Shown one piece after another: positions 14,516-22,943 of a stretch of 64,000 nucleotides of DNA. The notes under the pieces were generated by a model. That model worked only from the letters and a program-made list of their open reading frames with translations. It searched no databases and was not told the origin of the DNA. This DNA is from Planctomycetota bacterium (GTDB lineage Bacteria; Planctomycetota; UBA1135; GCA-002748355), in contig JACKHW010000001.1 of assembly GCA_020638795.1 (NCBI GenBank), positions 744,001-808,000 of the forward strand, read 5' to 3'. Position 1 is the first letter of the stretch. Each line of letters starts with the position of its first letter. The translations under genes were made by a program, and so were the position numbers.

Positions 14516-17230
14516 CTACTTGAGCCAGAGTTTGTCCTCGGGTCTGGACGTGCTGCCGAGTTGGCGGCGTGCGGCTTGCTCGAGTCGATCGATCTTGTTG
14601 AGTAGTCCCGCTGCGAGCCGTGGTTCTCGCTTCAAGCGGTCCAGCGACTGTAGGCACTCGCCCGGGCTTCCGATCCAGTAGTGGGAGAACGCGAGACGCA
14701 AGAGGACTTCGCGATCCTCGGGCGAGCTCTCCTGCCATCTCATGACGACCGCGAGTGCTGCGGTACGGCACGAACTCCGCAGGAGCTGCAACCACAAGAA
14801 CTCGAATTCCTTCGCGTCGAGGTCGGAAAGGGAGAGTGCGGTGTACGCAAGCTGTCGGAGGTCGCGTCGGAGCTCGGCGCGTCGGAGTACTCGAGCATTC
14901 TCGTCGAGCGTCTCGATCGCTTGGACGAGGCAACGAATCTGCAGTCCGCTGATCCACCGCTCCCAGTCCTCCGCGTGCTCGGTCATGAGACGTACGACCG
15001 TCCAAGATCGCTTCAAGGTCGCGAGTTGGGTCCAACGAGCTGGCACGGTTTGGTCGTCCGGATCCGATTGCGTCGTGCGACCTGACTGGAACCAATCGGT
15101 CAGTCGGATCATTGCGTCTGGCACGCTCGCGTAGAGCCGCTCGTGCTCGATGCGGGACGCCTCATTCCACTTCGCACCGTCGAGTCGCGCGTCTTGTTCC
15201 GCGTACTTTTGATAGCCCTCGATGAGGATCGGCGGGATCGCGACGGCGCGATCTTGGTGATGCAGTAGGCGTGAAACGAAGTCGTAGACGCGGTGCCCCG
15301 GCCGGGCGAGCTCTTCGGGGATCCACTGGTGGAGGCGCAAACCGAAACGCGGCAGGTTTCGTCCCGGCGGAGTCTTCTCCGTTCGTGTGACCGATGCTTC
15401 TAGCGATAGAAGGAAGGCGGAGTACGGGTGATCGACGAAGCGCCGCCGAAAGTCGCGGCTCGCGGAGAGGAACTCCTCCGTCTGCCCCGAGAAGAGCATC
15501 GTCGTCGGAACCATGAGGAGGCTCGGAAAGTGATTTCGGTCCTGATTCAGTGCGCGGCGCAGGCTGTGTTCCGTCTGTACGAGAGAATCGGCGATCATGG
15601 CGCGGGCGAAGGTGCTGTCGGACGATCGCAGCCCTGCGTTCACAAGCTTGATGTATGCCTCGTGTTGCGGATCCCAAGCCTCGCCCGTGTCGAACGTACG
15701 GATCAGGGTCTCGATGAAGTCGAGGTGCGAGGACTGCTCGAGGGTCAATGCCGAGGCGCGTAGTGCCGTGACTTCCTTGCGAGCTGCCTGGAATTCGAAA
15801 CGGCTCACGTGGAGCCGGGAACGCGACATTCCGATCGCGATACGATCGAAGTCGAACTTCTCGGCGGAGTCGTACCTCTGTAGAGCGTCATCCCAGAAGC
15901 CGCGTTTGCGCTGGGTCTCGCCCGCATCGAACTTGGCTTCGGCGAGTCTCTTCCGGGATTCGTCTCGACTGTTGTCGGCTTCCCTTCGCTTCTGGTCCGC
16001 GTAGACGAAAAGTAGGATCGACACGATCATGCCGATCGAGGTCGCGAGCAGCGCGACGCTGATCGCAGCGGCGAGCGCCGGGCTGCGCTGAATCCAGCGA
16101 ACGGCTCGTATCCACGCCGGAACCGGGCGGGCGAGGATCGGGCGACGTTCGCGAATACGTCGCAGGTCGTCCGCGAAGGCCTCGGCGGATTGATAGCGCA
16201 GCGGAAGCTCACGGCAGATCGCCGTGCGAATGCACTGGACCACGTCTCGCCCGAGACCTTGCTGATGGCGTGAGGGATCGTCGGAGCCATGGCGCAAGAT
16301 TCGATCGATGGTCGCGGCGTCCGAGGCGGCCTGGAAGGGGCGCAAGCCGGTGAGCATTTCGTGGAGTGTGACGCCGAGCGACCAGACGTCGATGCGTGGG
16401 TCGTCGTGACTCTCGCCCGTCAGTTGTTCGGGCGACATATAGTGCACGGTCCCGAAGACATCGCCGCTTCGAGTGACGATCGGTTCGTCCTTGTCGCGGC
16501 TGCGCGCGAGCCCGAAATCGACGACGGCGGGCTCGCCATTGTCTCGCACCAGGATGTTGTTCGGATTGAGGTCGCGGTGCACGACACGTGCATCGTGAGC
16601 CTGTTGCACGGCACGTGCGACCTTCTCGATCAGCAGCAAGGCGCGATCGATCCAATTCTTCGTTGTTTCGCCTGGCGGATCGGGGAGTTCGAGCTCGAAC
16701 GCGGACCCCGTGCCCTTCGACCGCGCGATCTTGCGCGCGAGAGACTCGCCCTTGACGAACTCCATCGCCAAGTAGGGCATGCCGTGCTCCGTCCCGCTGT
16801 AATACAGCCTGCAAATGTGCGGATGCTCGAGTCGCGAAGCGATCCGAGCCTCCCGAAGGAAGCGCTCGATGTGCTCGGAGTGCACGAGGCCACGCAGCAC
16901 CTTGAGCGCGACTCGTTTGCGTAGCTCTGGATGTTCCGCGAGGTAGACGGTCGCCTGCCCGCCACGTCCGATCTCTTCGATCAGGACGTACGGACCAAGC
17001 CGGTCGGGCATCCGCGGATCGCGTTCCGGAGCCGCACTCGGAGCATGGAGCTCGGCAAAGGCCGATGCGATCGCACTTTCGAACCCGGGAAAGAGCGCCT
17101 GATACTCCTCGAGAGTCCGTACCGAGCCCGAGTGGCGATCTTCGGCATAGCGCTCGAGAAAGCGAGCGGTTGCGAGCGCAGACGCAGGTTCGAGCATCCT
17201 TCGGATCGACGCGAGAGGGAATCGCCGCAA
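14516..17230 (-). CDS. Membrane-anchored Ser/Thr kinase with altered catalytic loop (HRDLNPNN)
   Basis: 904 residues as drawn; a start at the Met at residue 12 is possible. Kinase domain about 80-365: IGRGGQATVYLAE (88-100), VALK Lys110, catalytic loop VVHRDLNPNNILV (His218, Arg219, Asp220, Asn225), DFG 238-240, MSPEQ. The lysine that normally follows HRDL is Asn222 (codon AAT at 16565-16567). That Lys contacts the ATP gamma phosphate in Hanks kinases, so activity may be weak. A membrane helix lies near 390-415 (ISVALLATSIGMIVSILLFV), and a long C-terminal, mostly helical region follows. An ECF sigma gene lies 163 bases upstream in the same direction, a common planctomycete pairing. Confidence 0.9.
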   Translation of the reverse strand: MRRFPLASIRRMLEPASALATARFLERYAEDRHSGSVRTLEEYQALFPGFESAIASAFAELHAPSAAPERDPRMPDRLGPYVLIEEIGRGGQATVYLAEHPELRKRVALKVLRGLVHSEHIERFLREARIASRLEHPHICRLYYSGTEHGMPYLAMEFVKGESLARKIARSKGTGSAFELELPDPPGETTKNWIDRALLLIEKVARAVQQAHDARVVHRDLNPNNILVRDNGEPAVVDFGLARSRDKDEPIVTRSGDVFGTVHYMSPEQLTGESHDDPRIDVWSLGVTLHEMLTGLRPFQAASDAATIDRILRHGSDDPSRHQQGLGRDVVQCIRTAICRELPLRYQSAEAFADDLRRIRERRPILARPVPAWIRAVRWIQRSPALAAAISVALLATSIGMIVSILLFVYADQKRREADNSRDESRKRLAEAKFDAGETQRKRGFWDDALQRYDSAEKFDFDRIAIGMSRSRLHVSRFEFQAARKEVTALRASALTLEQSSHLDFIETLIRTFDTGEAWDPQHEAYIKLVNAGLRSSDSTFARAMIADSLVQTEHSLRRALNQDRNHFPSLLMVPTTMLFSGQTEEFLSASRDFRRRFVDHPYSAFLLSLEASVTRTEKTPPGRNLPRFGLRLHQWIPEELARPGHRVYDFVSRLLHHQDRAVAIPPILIEGYQKYAEQDARLDGAKWNEASRIEHERLYASVPDAMIRLTDWFQSGRTTQSDPDDQTVPARWTQLATLKRSWTVVRLMTEHAEDWERWISGLQIRCLVQAIETLDENARVLRRAELRRDLRQLAYTALSLSDLDAKEFEFLWLQLLRSSCRTAALAVVMRWQESSPEDREVLLRLAFSHYWIGSPGECLQSLDRLKREPRLAAGLLNKIDRLEQAARRQLGSTSRPEDKLWLK

Positions 17231-17393
17231 GGTCGTAAGAGACGCGACCCTGCCGGCATGGTTGGCATCAGCCTAGCAAGGCTTGGACTCGGCGCGGAAG
17301 CGGCGAGACAGCGGAGAAGAACCTTGGGCCGGAGGGTGTTTTGAGAATCTCGAGAAGCCTGACGCCCGGCAGACGCGCCGGATGGGACGAGCG

Positions 17394-18053
17394 CTACGCA
17401 CGCGGTTCAAAATCGTCGAGCAACTCGTCGTTGAGATTCTCGCGAAGCTTGTGGATTGCCCGATGAAAGCGCACGCCGAGTTGATTCGGGTTCCCGCCCG
17501 CGAGTTCGGCGATCTCCTTGTAGCTCAGTCCCTGCATTCGTTGCAGGACGAGTTCTCGGTCCTCGTGGGAGAGGGTGTCGAGAGCCTCTTGGATCGCTGC
17601 TCGCGCATGCTCGAGACCGTCCTGTCTCACGATTTTCGTCACGGGTCCCGTGATCGAGGCAGGCAGATTGCCGAGGAGGTCGCTACGGCTTCCCGTGGCA
17701 TCGCCGACTTGGATCGGCTTGCCTTGAATGTGTTTTCGGAAGAGCGTGTTCTGCAAGTTGAGCTGCGTCGTCATCAGGAACTTCATGAGGACGGGAGTCT
17801 TCCTTCCGCCGCGCTCTTCGATCGATGCCAATTTGGGCAGGACCGTCAACCACGTGTCCTGGACGAGATCCGTCGGCGGATACTTCTTCTGCAGCGCGGG
17901 AGGCATGCGTCGCTGTGCAAGCGCCAGCAGCCAAGGGCTGAACTTCTCGATACACCAATTCAGCGCCGTGCTGTCTCCGTCGACGGCGCGTCGGACCTGC
18001 GCGGACTCGGGTGTGCGATCCGCCGCTTCCCCAGGAGAGTCTGCGACATCCAT
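17394..18053 (-). CDS. ECF-family RNA polymerase sigma factor
   Basis: 219 residues from the ATG at 18053. Region 2 is marked by LQKKYPPTDLVQDTWLTVLP and the following Arg/Lys-rich segment. Region 4 is LSHEDRELVLQRMQGLSYKE, IAELAGGNPNQLGVRFHRAI and HKLRENL, a helix-turn-helix of sigma-70 type. Length and motifs fit the planctomycete ECF groups often found next to Ser/Thr kinases. The kinase gene at 17230 follows in the same direction. No anti-sigma gene is adjacent, so control may be by phosphorylation from the kinase (inference). Confidence 0.9.
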   Translation of the reverse strand: MDVADSPGEAADRTPESAQVRRAVDGDSTALNWCIEKFSPWLLALAQRRMPPALQKKYPPTDLVQDTWLTVLPKLASIEERGGRKTPVLMKFLMTTQLNLQNTLFRKHIQGKPIQVGDATGSRSDLLGNLPASITGPVTKIVRQDGLEHARAAIQEALDTLSHEDRELVLQRMQGLSYKEIAELAGGNPNQLGVRFHRAIHKLRENLNDELLDDFEPRA

Positions 18054-18133
18054 GCCGGAAGCGTAGCAACGTCGAATCCGCATAGAAAGCCAATGGGCGC
18101 AGCCACAGGCGACGGGAACTCGGGAGAGCGGCG

Positions 18134-18403
18134 ATGAATCGACGGATGCGTGCGTCGGGCGATGCCTCGAGGATGCGAGAGGGGGCGGGAAACCCCGGTG
18201 CGGACTATGAGTTGGAGTCCTTGCGTCCCGCCGAGACTCTCATCGTCAGTCGGTTCTTGGAGGCCTGGTCTACGACACCCCTCGCCGAGCAGAGGAAGCT
18301 CCTGCGGCGCTATTGTCACGAGCATCCACGCTTCGCCGTGATCTTGCGGCGTGAAGCTGCGGAACTCGCGCGCGCCGAGGAGGCCGAATCAGCGAACCGG
18401 TGA
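18134..18403 (+). CDS. Small hypothetical protein, divergent from ECF gene
   Basis: 89 residues, helical, Arg/Glu/Ala-rich. GGAGAG lies about six bases before the ATG. The segment IVSRFLEAWSTTPLAEQRKL followed by LLRRYCHEHPRFAVILRREA resembles the ~60-residue helical leader found before the kinase domain in planctomycete kinases, including the two in this window with such a leader. The last 15 bases overlap the 3' end of the convergent caspase gene. It may be a small partner protein or a remnant of a kinase N-terminus. Coding status is uncertain. Confidence 0.45.
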   Translation: MNRRMRASGDASRMREGAGNPGADYELESLRPAETLIVSRFLEAWSTTPLAEQRKLLRRYCHEHPRFAVILRREAAELARAEEAESANR

Positions 18404-20584
18404 AAGTAGGATGTCGACCGCGCCGACGCCCCACTGGTCACCGCCACGGGAACTCGGGCCCCTCGTTCCGAGACCCAGTTCGCCGCTGAGGGAAGCCGGC
18501 CACGGCGCGCCGCGTGTCGTACCGTTCTGCCCTGCATCGGTGAACGGGCTCAAGTCGATCGGATTCAGCGCCGCGATCACGAGATAGCGTTCGCGCATCG
18601 GTCGCTCGAGTGGCCATTCAGCCGCAGTCGGTGAATACAACTGGACTTCGACGTCGCGAGTGTGACGGTCCTCCTCTCCGTCGGCCGCAAGTGCCTCGTC
18701 GTTGACGTCGTTCTCGGGGTAGATCACGGCGATTTCGTGACGTTCGTTCAAGCTGAGGACGTGCACGTAGATACGACACAGCGTCTCGTTGACGATCCGG
18801 AGACGTGAGACTCGGTACCGTGCAGCGCTCTTTTGTTGATCGAGACTCGGTAGGCGCAAGGGAAATGGGGCGCCGTGTGAGTCCGGCATGTCTGCATCGA
18901 ATCCGACGAGATCGATCATCGTTCCGGATGTCGTCTCAGCGACGCGGTCGGGCTCCTTGGGCATTTCGAAAGAAACGGATAGCCCCGAGAGTTCGCCGCC
19001 CGATGGTTGTTCACTCAGTTGCCAGAGCCTCTGCCAGAGCCGCGTGCGCCGCTGCCACCTTTGCAACTCAGCGGCACGTGTCGCGCGATCCTTGCCGCGG
19101 AGGGTTGCGAGGGGAACGCCTTCGCTCGTACGGATGACGACATCGTTGCTATCGCGAACGAGGGCGTAGGCGCGCTCGTCCTTCGCGTCGCCGAGTCGAA
19201 GACCATCGATTGCTGCAATCTCGTTCCGAAGGTCGTCCTCGTCGCAGCGCAGTACCAAATCCTTCGGGCGGCCGGTGTCGACCACCTCGGCCTCGAGCGC
19301 AACGTCGGGCAAGTCCTCAGGCTTCTCGATCCAGTGGGCGCGACCCGTGCTGAGGAGTACGCGATCGACGAGCGCCTGCCCGACGGCCTCTCCCCCGACC
19401 GCGGAGACGCGGATCTTGCAGCCCTCGTCGATTCCGTGCAGCGTTCCGGCATGCAGCGAGAGCTCATCGCCTTCGAGGCGCTCGACATCGAATCGCAGGT
19501 TGCGCGGCGAGAATCCCGAACCGAAGAGATGCCTCGTCAGTTCGCCTTCGAACTCGGGAACCTGCTCATAGCTATCGCGGCGTGCCACTTCGCGTGTGGC
19601 ATAGCGGACGCGACGCGCGAGGGTCCCGTAACTGTCATTCGGCTGGGCCTGCTCGAGCACCGTCGTCAGCGCCCACGTGAAGTAACCATGCCAGCGCTTC
19701 GTGCCGTCGAGCGACTCGAATTCGTTCTCGAAGGCTTCTTGCGTCCGACTGCACGCAGCCAAGTGCACATAGCCATCGATTCGCGGCTCGTTCGGTCGAT
19801 CGTCTTCGAACTCGAGCCATGTTGGCACATCGCTCCAAAGGCTGAGCGCGACGGGTTCTATCCCGTATGTACTCTCGCGACCGCCGCGGGAACGCGCGGT
19901 CCCGCGTGACGCACCCGCGGAGTGGCAACTGTCTGTAATGAGCGTTACGTGGTGTCCGAGCTCCGTCGAGCACAAGTGTTTCAGGACCGCACGCAGGACG
20001 TCATCACTGAGATCGAAGCTGCCGCGTCGCCCCTCGGCGCGACTGTCGTAGGCAATCAGGCTCGAGTCGAAGCCGCCGTCCTCGACCTCCGCCTCGTCCC
20101 AGCAGCGGGAACCGTGTCCGGCGAAGTAGATCACGATCTCGCTGCCCCGTGGAGCCTTCTGGACGAGTTCGGTATCGATCGCTTGCAGGATTCCCGACGC
20201 TGTCGCTTCGTGGTCCTCGAGGTGATGAACGTTTTCGACCGAGAAGCCCAAGCGCCTCACGAGCGTGTCCGCCATCAACTGCCTGTCGTTGTGCGTGCCG
20301 GACAAGCCGCCGAAGCCGTCGATCGGTGGGTAGTTCTGGATCGAGATCAGGAGTGCGTGCTTTCGACTCGCCTCGCCCGAGAGCGGACTCGGCCGACGCC
20401 TCGGTCGCTCCGCTGTTGCCGTCGCTGACTTCGTCCCGTCGTCGCGCGGCTTCGGGTTCACGGCAGAGTCTTTGCCCTCGCTGCCGCAGGCACCCGCGAG
20501 CAACGCGCAGAAAAGCGTCGCAACCAGGTGGAAAGGGAATCGACGACCCTCTGCCTTCGAGACAACGAAGTTGGACGAGAGCAC
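18389..20584 (-). CDS. Lipoprotein caspase (metacaspase-like C14 peptidase)
   Basis: 731 residues from a GTG at 20584, which places a lipobox (LLAGAC, Cys33) correctly; the frame is open further upstream without a signal-like start. After a Pro/Arg-rich linker, the caspase fold begins at about 75 (HALLISIQNYPPIDGFGGLS). The catalytic dyad is His157 in VIYFAGHGS and Cys220 in LITDSCHSAGA. An HLAACSRTQEAFE segment and GYFTWALTTVLE complete the domain. The remaining ~400 residues are beta-rich and end in a region with RIYVHVLSLNERHEIAVIYP, like the C-terminal DUF4384-type modules of bacterial caspases. As a lipoprotein it would act in the periplasm or at the surface. It lies 220 bases after the M50-HlyD gene on the same strand. 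Confidence 0.85.
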   Translation of the reverse strand: MLSSNFVVSKAEGRRFPFHLVATLFCALLAGACGSEGKDSAVNPKPRDDGTKSATATAERPRRRPSPLSGEASRKHALLISIQNYPPIDGFGGLSGTHNDRQLMADTLVRRLGFSVENVHHLEDHEATASGILQAIDTELVQKAPRGSEIVIYFAGHGSRCWDEAEVEDGGFDSSLIAYDSRAEGRRGSFDLSDDVLRAVLKHLCSTELGHHVTLITDSCHSAGASRGTARSRGGRESTYGIEPVALSLWSDVPTWLEFEDDRPNEPRIDGYVHLAACSRTQEAFENEFESLDGTKRWHGYFTWALTTVLEQAQPNDSYGTLARRVRYATREVARRDSYEQVPEFEGELTRHLFGSGFSPRNLRFDVERLEGDELSLHAGTLHGIDEGCKIRVSAVGGEAVGQALVDRVLLSTGRAHWIEKPEDLPDVALEAEVVDTGRPKDLVLRCDEDDLRNEIAAIDGLRLGDAKDERAYALVRDSNDVVIRTSEGVPLATLRGKDRATRAAELQRWQRRTRLWQRLWQLSEQPSGGELSGLSVSFEMPKEPDRVAETTSGTMIDLVGFDADMPDSHGAPFPLRLPSLDQQKSAARYRVSRLRIVNETLCRIYVHVLSLNERHEIAVIYPENDVNDEALAADGEEDRHTRDVEVQLYSPTAAEWPLERPMRERYLVIAALNPIDLSPFTDAGQNGTTRGAPWPASLSGELGLGTRGPSSRGGDQWGVGAVDILLSPVR

Positions 20585-20803
20585 GCCTTCACTATGCGCG
20601 AGGGAGCGCGCTGGGCAAGCGTTCACCTGAAGAGGAAGCCTACGAACGCAACATCTCTTCAAGCCCGATGACATCGTCGTGCTCCGGCGCCTTGCCGACG
20701 ACCGGCCCGGGCTAGCGCACGCGCGGGAACCCGCTCGCTGGCGCGACGAGGGTTTGCTCATCACGAACGCGTTGCTCACGTGATCGGAACGCCGCCTGCG
20801 TCG

Positions 20804-22939
20804 TCACGACATCATCCAGTTTCGGAAGAAGGTGACGAGACGATCCTGGGCCCAACCGCCGAGCGTCAGGACCCGGGCTCGGAGCCGGACCTTTGCGGTC
20901 AGGCCGCTGTAGGCGAGGCTCTCGCTTCCCGATTCGACCTCGAGGAAGACATGGAGGAAGGGCTGATCGGCCTCGGCCTTCTGCGCCTGCAGCGCTTTCG
21001 CGTAGATGTCGCCGCCCGCGAGGATCGTGAGTTCGATCGGCACATCGCTGCGCGTCGAGGAGCGGCGGATCTCCCGAACGATGCCGGTGACCGTTGTCGA
21101 GGGCGCGGCCGTCCACCGAATCTCGGCTTCGCTTCCGACCTCGAGGCGGGCACGTGCGACTTCCTTGTCGGTCAAGACGACGCGGACGAATCGATGCTGC
21201 GAGTGCACCTGCAGGAGTTCCTCGCCTTCATGAACGAATCGTCCGACGAGGTCGATCGGAGTCGTCGTGACGATCGTGCCGCTGACGTCGGTCGCGACGC
21301 GCATCGACTCCCTGCGCTGTTCGAGCTGCGAGACGTGGGTTCGCAGATAGCCGGCGCGCGCGCTGTAGGTCGCCGCCTCCCTCGGATCCTCGAGTTCGCG
21401 CGTATCGAGTCGAAGTTCTTCGACTCCGAGTTCGCCGCGGACTTCGGCGAGCCGGCTGTCGAAGGACGGATTCGTGAGTTCACAGAGGATCCGTCCCTTG
21501 GACACGAGGGCGCCGTCCGATCCATGGAACGCCGTTACGAAGCCCGATGTCGGGGCGCGGATCGAGCGTCGCACGCCGGGGTCGAGCGTGCCCGGCACGA
21601 CAATGCTCCAGGAAACCGGGAAGAACGCGAGCAGGAACGCCGTGATGCCCACGCCGCCGAGCGTCAGCCACCATGCGCGCGCGCGCACTTCGACGGTCTC
21701 ACGCGCGCGTAGCAAGTACGCCAACAATCGAAGCACGGGCTGCACGAGCAGCATCCAAGCGAAGATCAGCCCGAGGATGGCACCCGCCGCCGGCCACTGC
21801 GTCATGATCAAGCTCGTGATCCCGAAGGCGAGCAGCACGCGATACGCGAAGCAGCTGGGGCCGTAGATCGCGTAGAGCCAGAGCGTCGGCTTCGAGTCTT
21901 CGGCGACGGGTCTTGGCATGCCGAGGGTCCAATGCTTGACCCACGACTTGAGGAAGCGCATCGCGCGCTCCTGAAGGTTCACGACTCCCGTCATGTCGGA
22001 GAACACGAAGTAGCCGTCGTACTTCATCAACGGGTTGATGTTGAGGAAGACCGTGACGATTCCCGCGAGCACGACGATGTTGAGCGCAACGTCGTGTGCG
22101 AGGCCTGCCTGGGTCGAAGCCCAAATGAGGGCGCCACAGGCTGCGACGATCGACTCGACGTACATGCCACCGAGCGCGACCAGGATGCGCTGACGTCGAT
22201 CGGGGAATTTCCACGACGCGCTCGCGTCGACGTAAGCGCAGGGTGTGAGAATGATGAAGACGGCACCCATCTCCGGTACTTCGCCGCCGAGCCTCTTGCA
22301 CGCATAAGCGTGCCCGAACTCATGCACGACCTTCAGCAGGACGAGCGCGATCCAGATCACCGGAAGGTTCGCGATCGCGAGCAGGTTTGCCGACTCCGTG
22401 ACCATCTCGTCGAAGCGACCGAGGCACTTCCACAAGACGCAGACCATGAGCGCGGCCCACAAAACGATCCCTACTCTCGAGAAGATCCAGCCGACGTAGG
22501 GAACTGTCCCGTTCAAGAAGCGATCCGGGTTCAGCAACGGGATCTTGCAGTACATGACTGCGCGGAACCACTGCGCACGTCGATGCGCGCGCAGCTTACG
22601 ATTCCGTTCGAACAGTGCTTCGGGCTGCGTGATCGGGAGCTGCAGGATCTGCATGTTGTGCAGAGCGAGCACGAAGTCGTAGAACGCTGCTTCGTCGGTC
22701 GTCTCCAAGCACCCGCGTTCGACCAAGGTACGGAAGGTGTCGGCGAGAGATCTACCGACGACGATCGCCGAGAGAACCCGGTATTCGATCGTCGAGAACG
22801 CATGGTTTTGAAACGTCACCGGATCGTGCACGACGTACTTCGGTCGGCCGCCGAGTTCCTGACGCGTCACGACGAGGTCCTTGCGGACTCCGATGTGGAT
22901 CGGTCCGAGTCTGCTCGCCAACTCATTTCGGTCGGTCAT
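20804..22939 (-). CDS. Site-2-type M50 metalloprotease fused to HlyD-like adaptor domain
   Basis: 711 residues from ATG 22939. Residues 25-120 resemble a PqqD-like helical domain (HAFSTIEYRVLSAIVVGRSL). A polytopic membrane region follows with the zinc motif HEFGH (206-210) and the second metal-binding motif NPLMKYDGY (302-310). More helices follow to about 450, then a periplasmic HlyD-type barrel-sandwich domain (RSIRAPTSGFVTAFHGSDGA), a coiled coil and VGSEAEIRWTAA. Such fusions occur in planctomycetes and in some peptide and bacteriocin export loci. It sits 4 bases after the GAF-HlyD gene. Both metal motifs are intact, so proteolysis is expected; processing of an exported product is inference. 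Confidence 0.85.
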   Translation of the reverse strand: MTDRNELASRLGPIHIGVRKDLVVTRQELGGRPKYVVHDPVTFQNHAFSTIEYRVLSAIVVGRSLADTFRTLVERGCLETTDEAAFYDFVLALHNMQILQLPITQPEALFERNRKLRAHRRAQWFRAVMYCKIPLLNPDRFLNGTVPYVGWIFSRVGIVLWAALMVCVLWKCLGRFDEMVTESANLLAIANLPVIWIALVLLKVVHEFGHAYACKRLGGEVPEMGAVFIILTPCAYVDASASWKFPDRRQRILVALGGMYVESIVAACGALIWASTQAGLAHDVALNIVVLAGIVTVFLNINPLMKYDGYFVFSDMTGVVNLQERAMRFLKSWVKHWTLGMPRPVAEDSKPTLWLYAIYGPSCFAYRVLLAFGITSLIMTQWPAAGAILGLIFAWMLLVQPVLRLLAYLLRARETVEVRARAWWLTLGGVGITAFLLAFFPVSWSIVVPGTLDPGVRRSIRAPTSGFVTAFHGSDGALVSKGRILCELTNPSFDSRLAEVRGELGVEELRLDTRELEDPREAATYSARAGYLRTHVSQLEQRRESMRVATDVSGTIVTTTPIDLVGRFVHEGEELLQVHSQHRFVRVVLTDKEVARARLEVGSEAEIRWTAAPSTTVTGIVREIRRSSTRSDVPIELTILAGGDIYAKALQAQKAEADQPFLHVFLEVESGSESLAYSGLTAKVRLRARVLTLGGWAQDRLVTFFRNWMMS

Positions 22940-22943
22940 CGGC

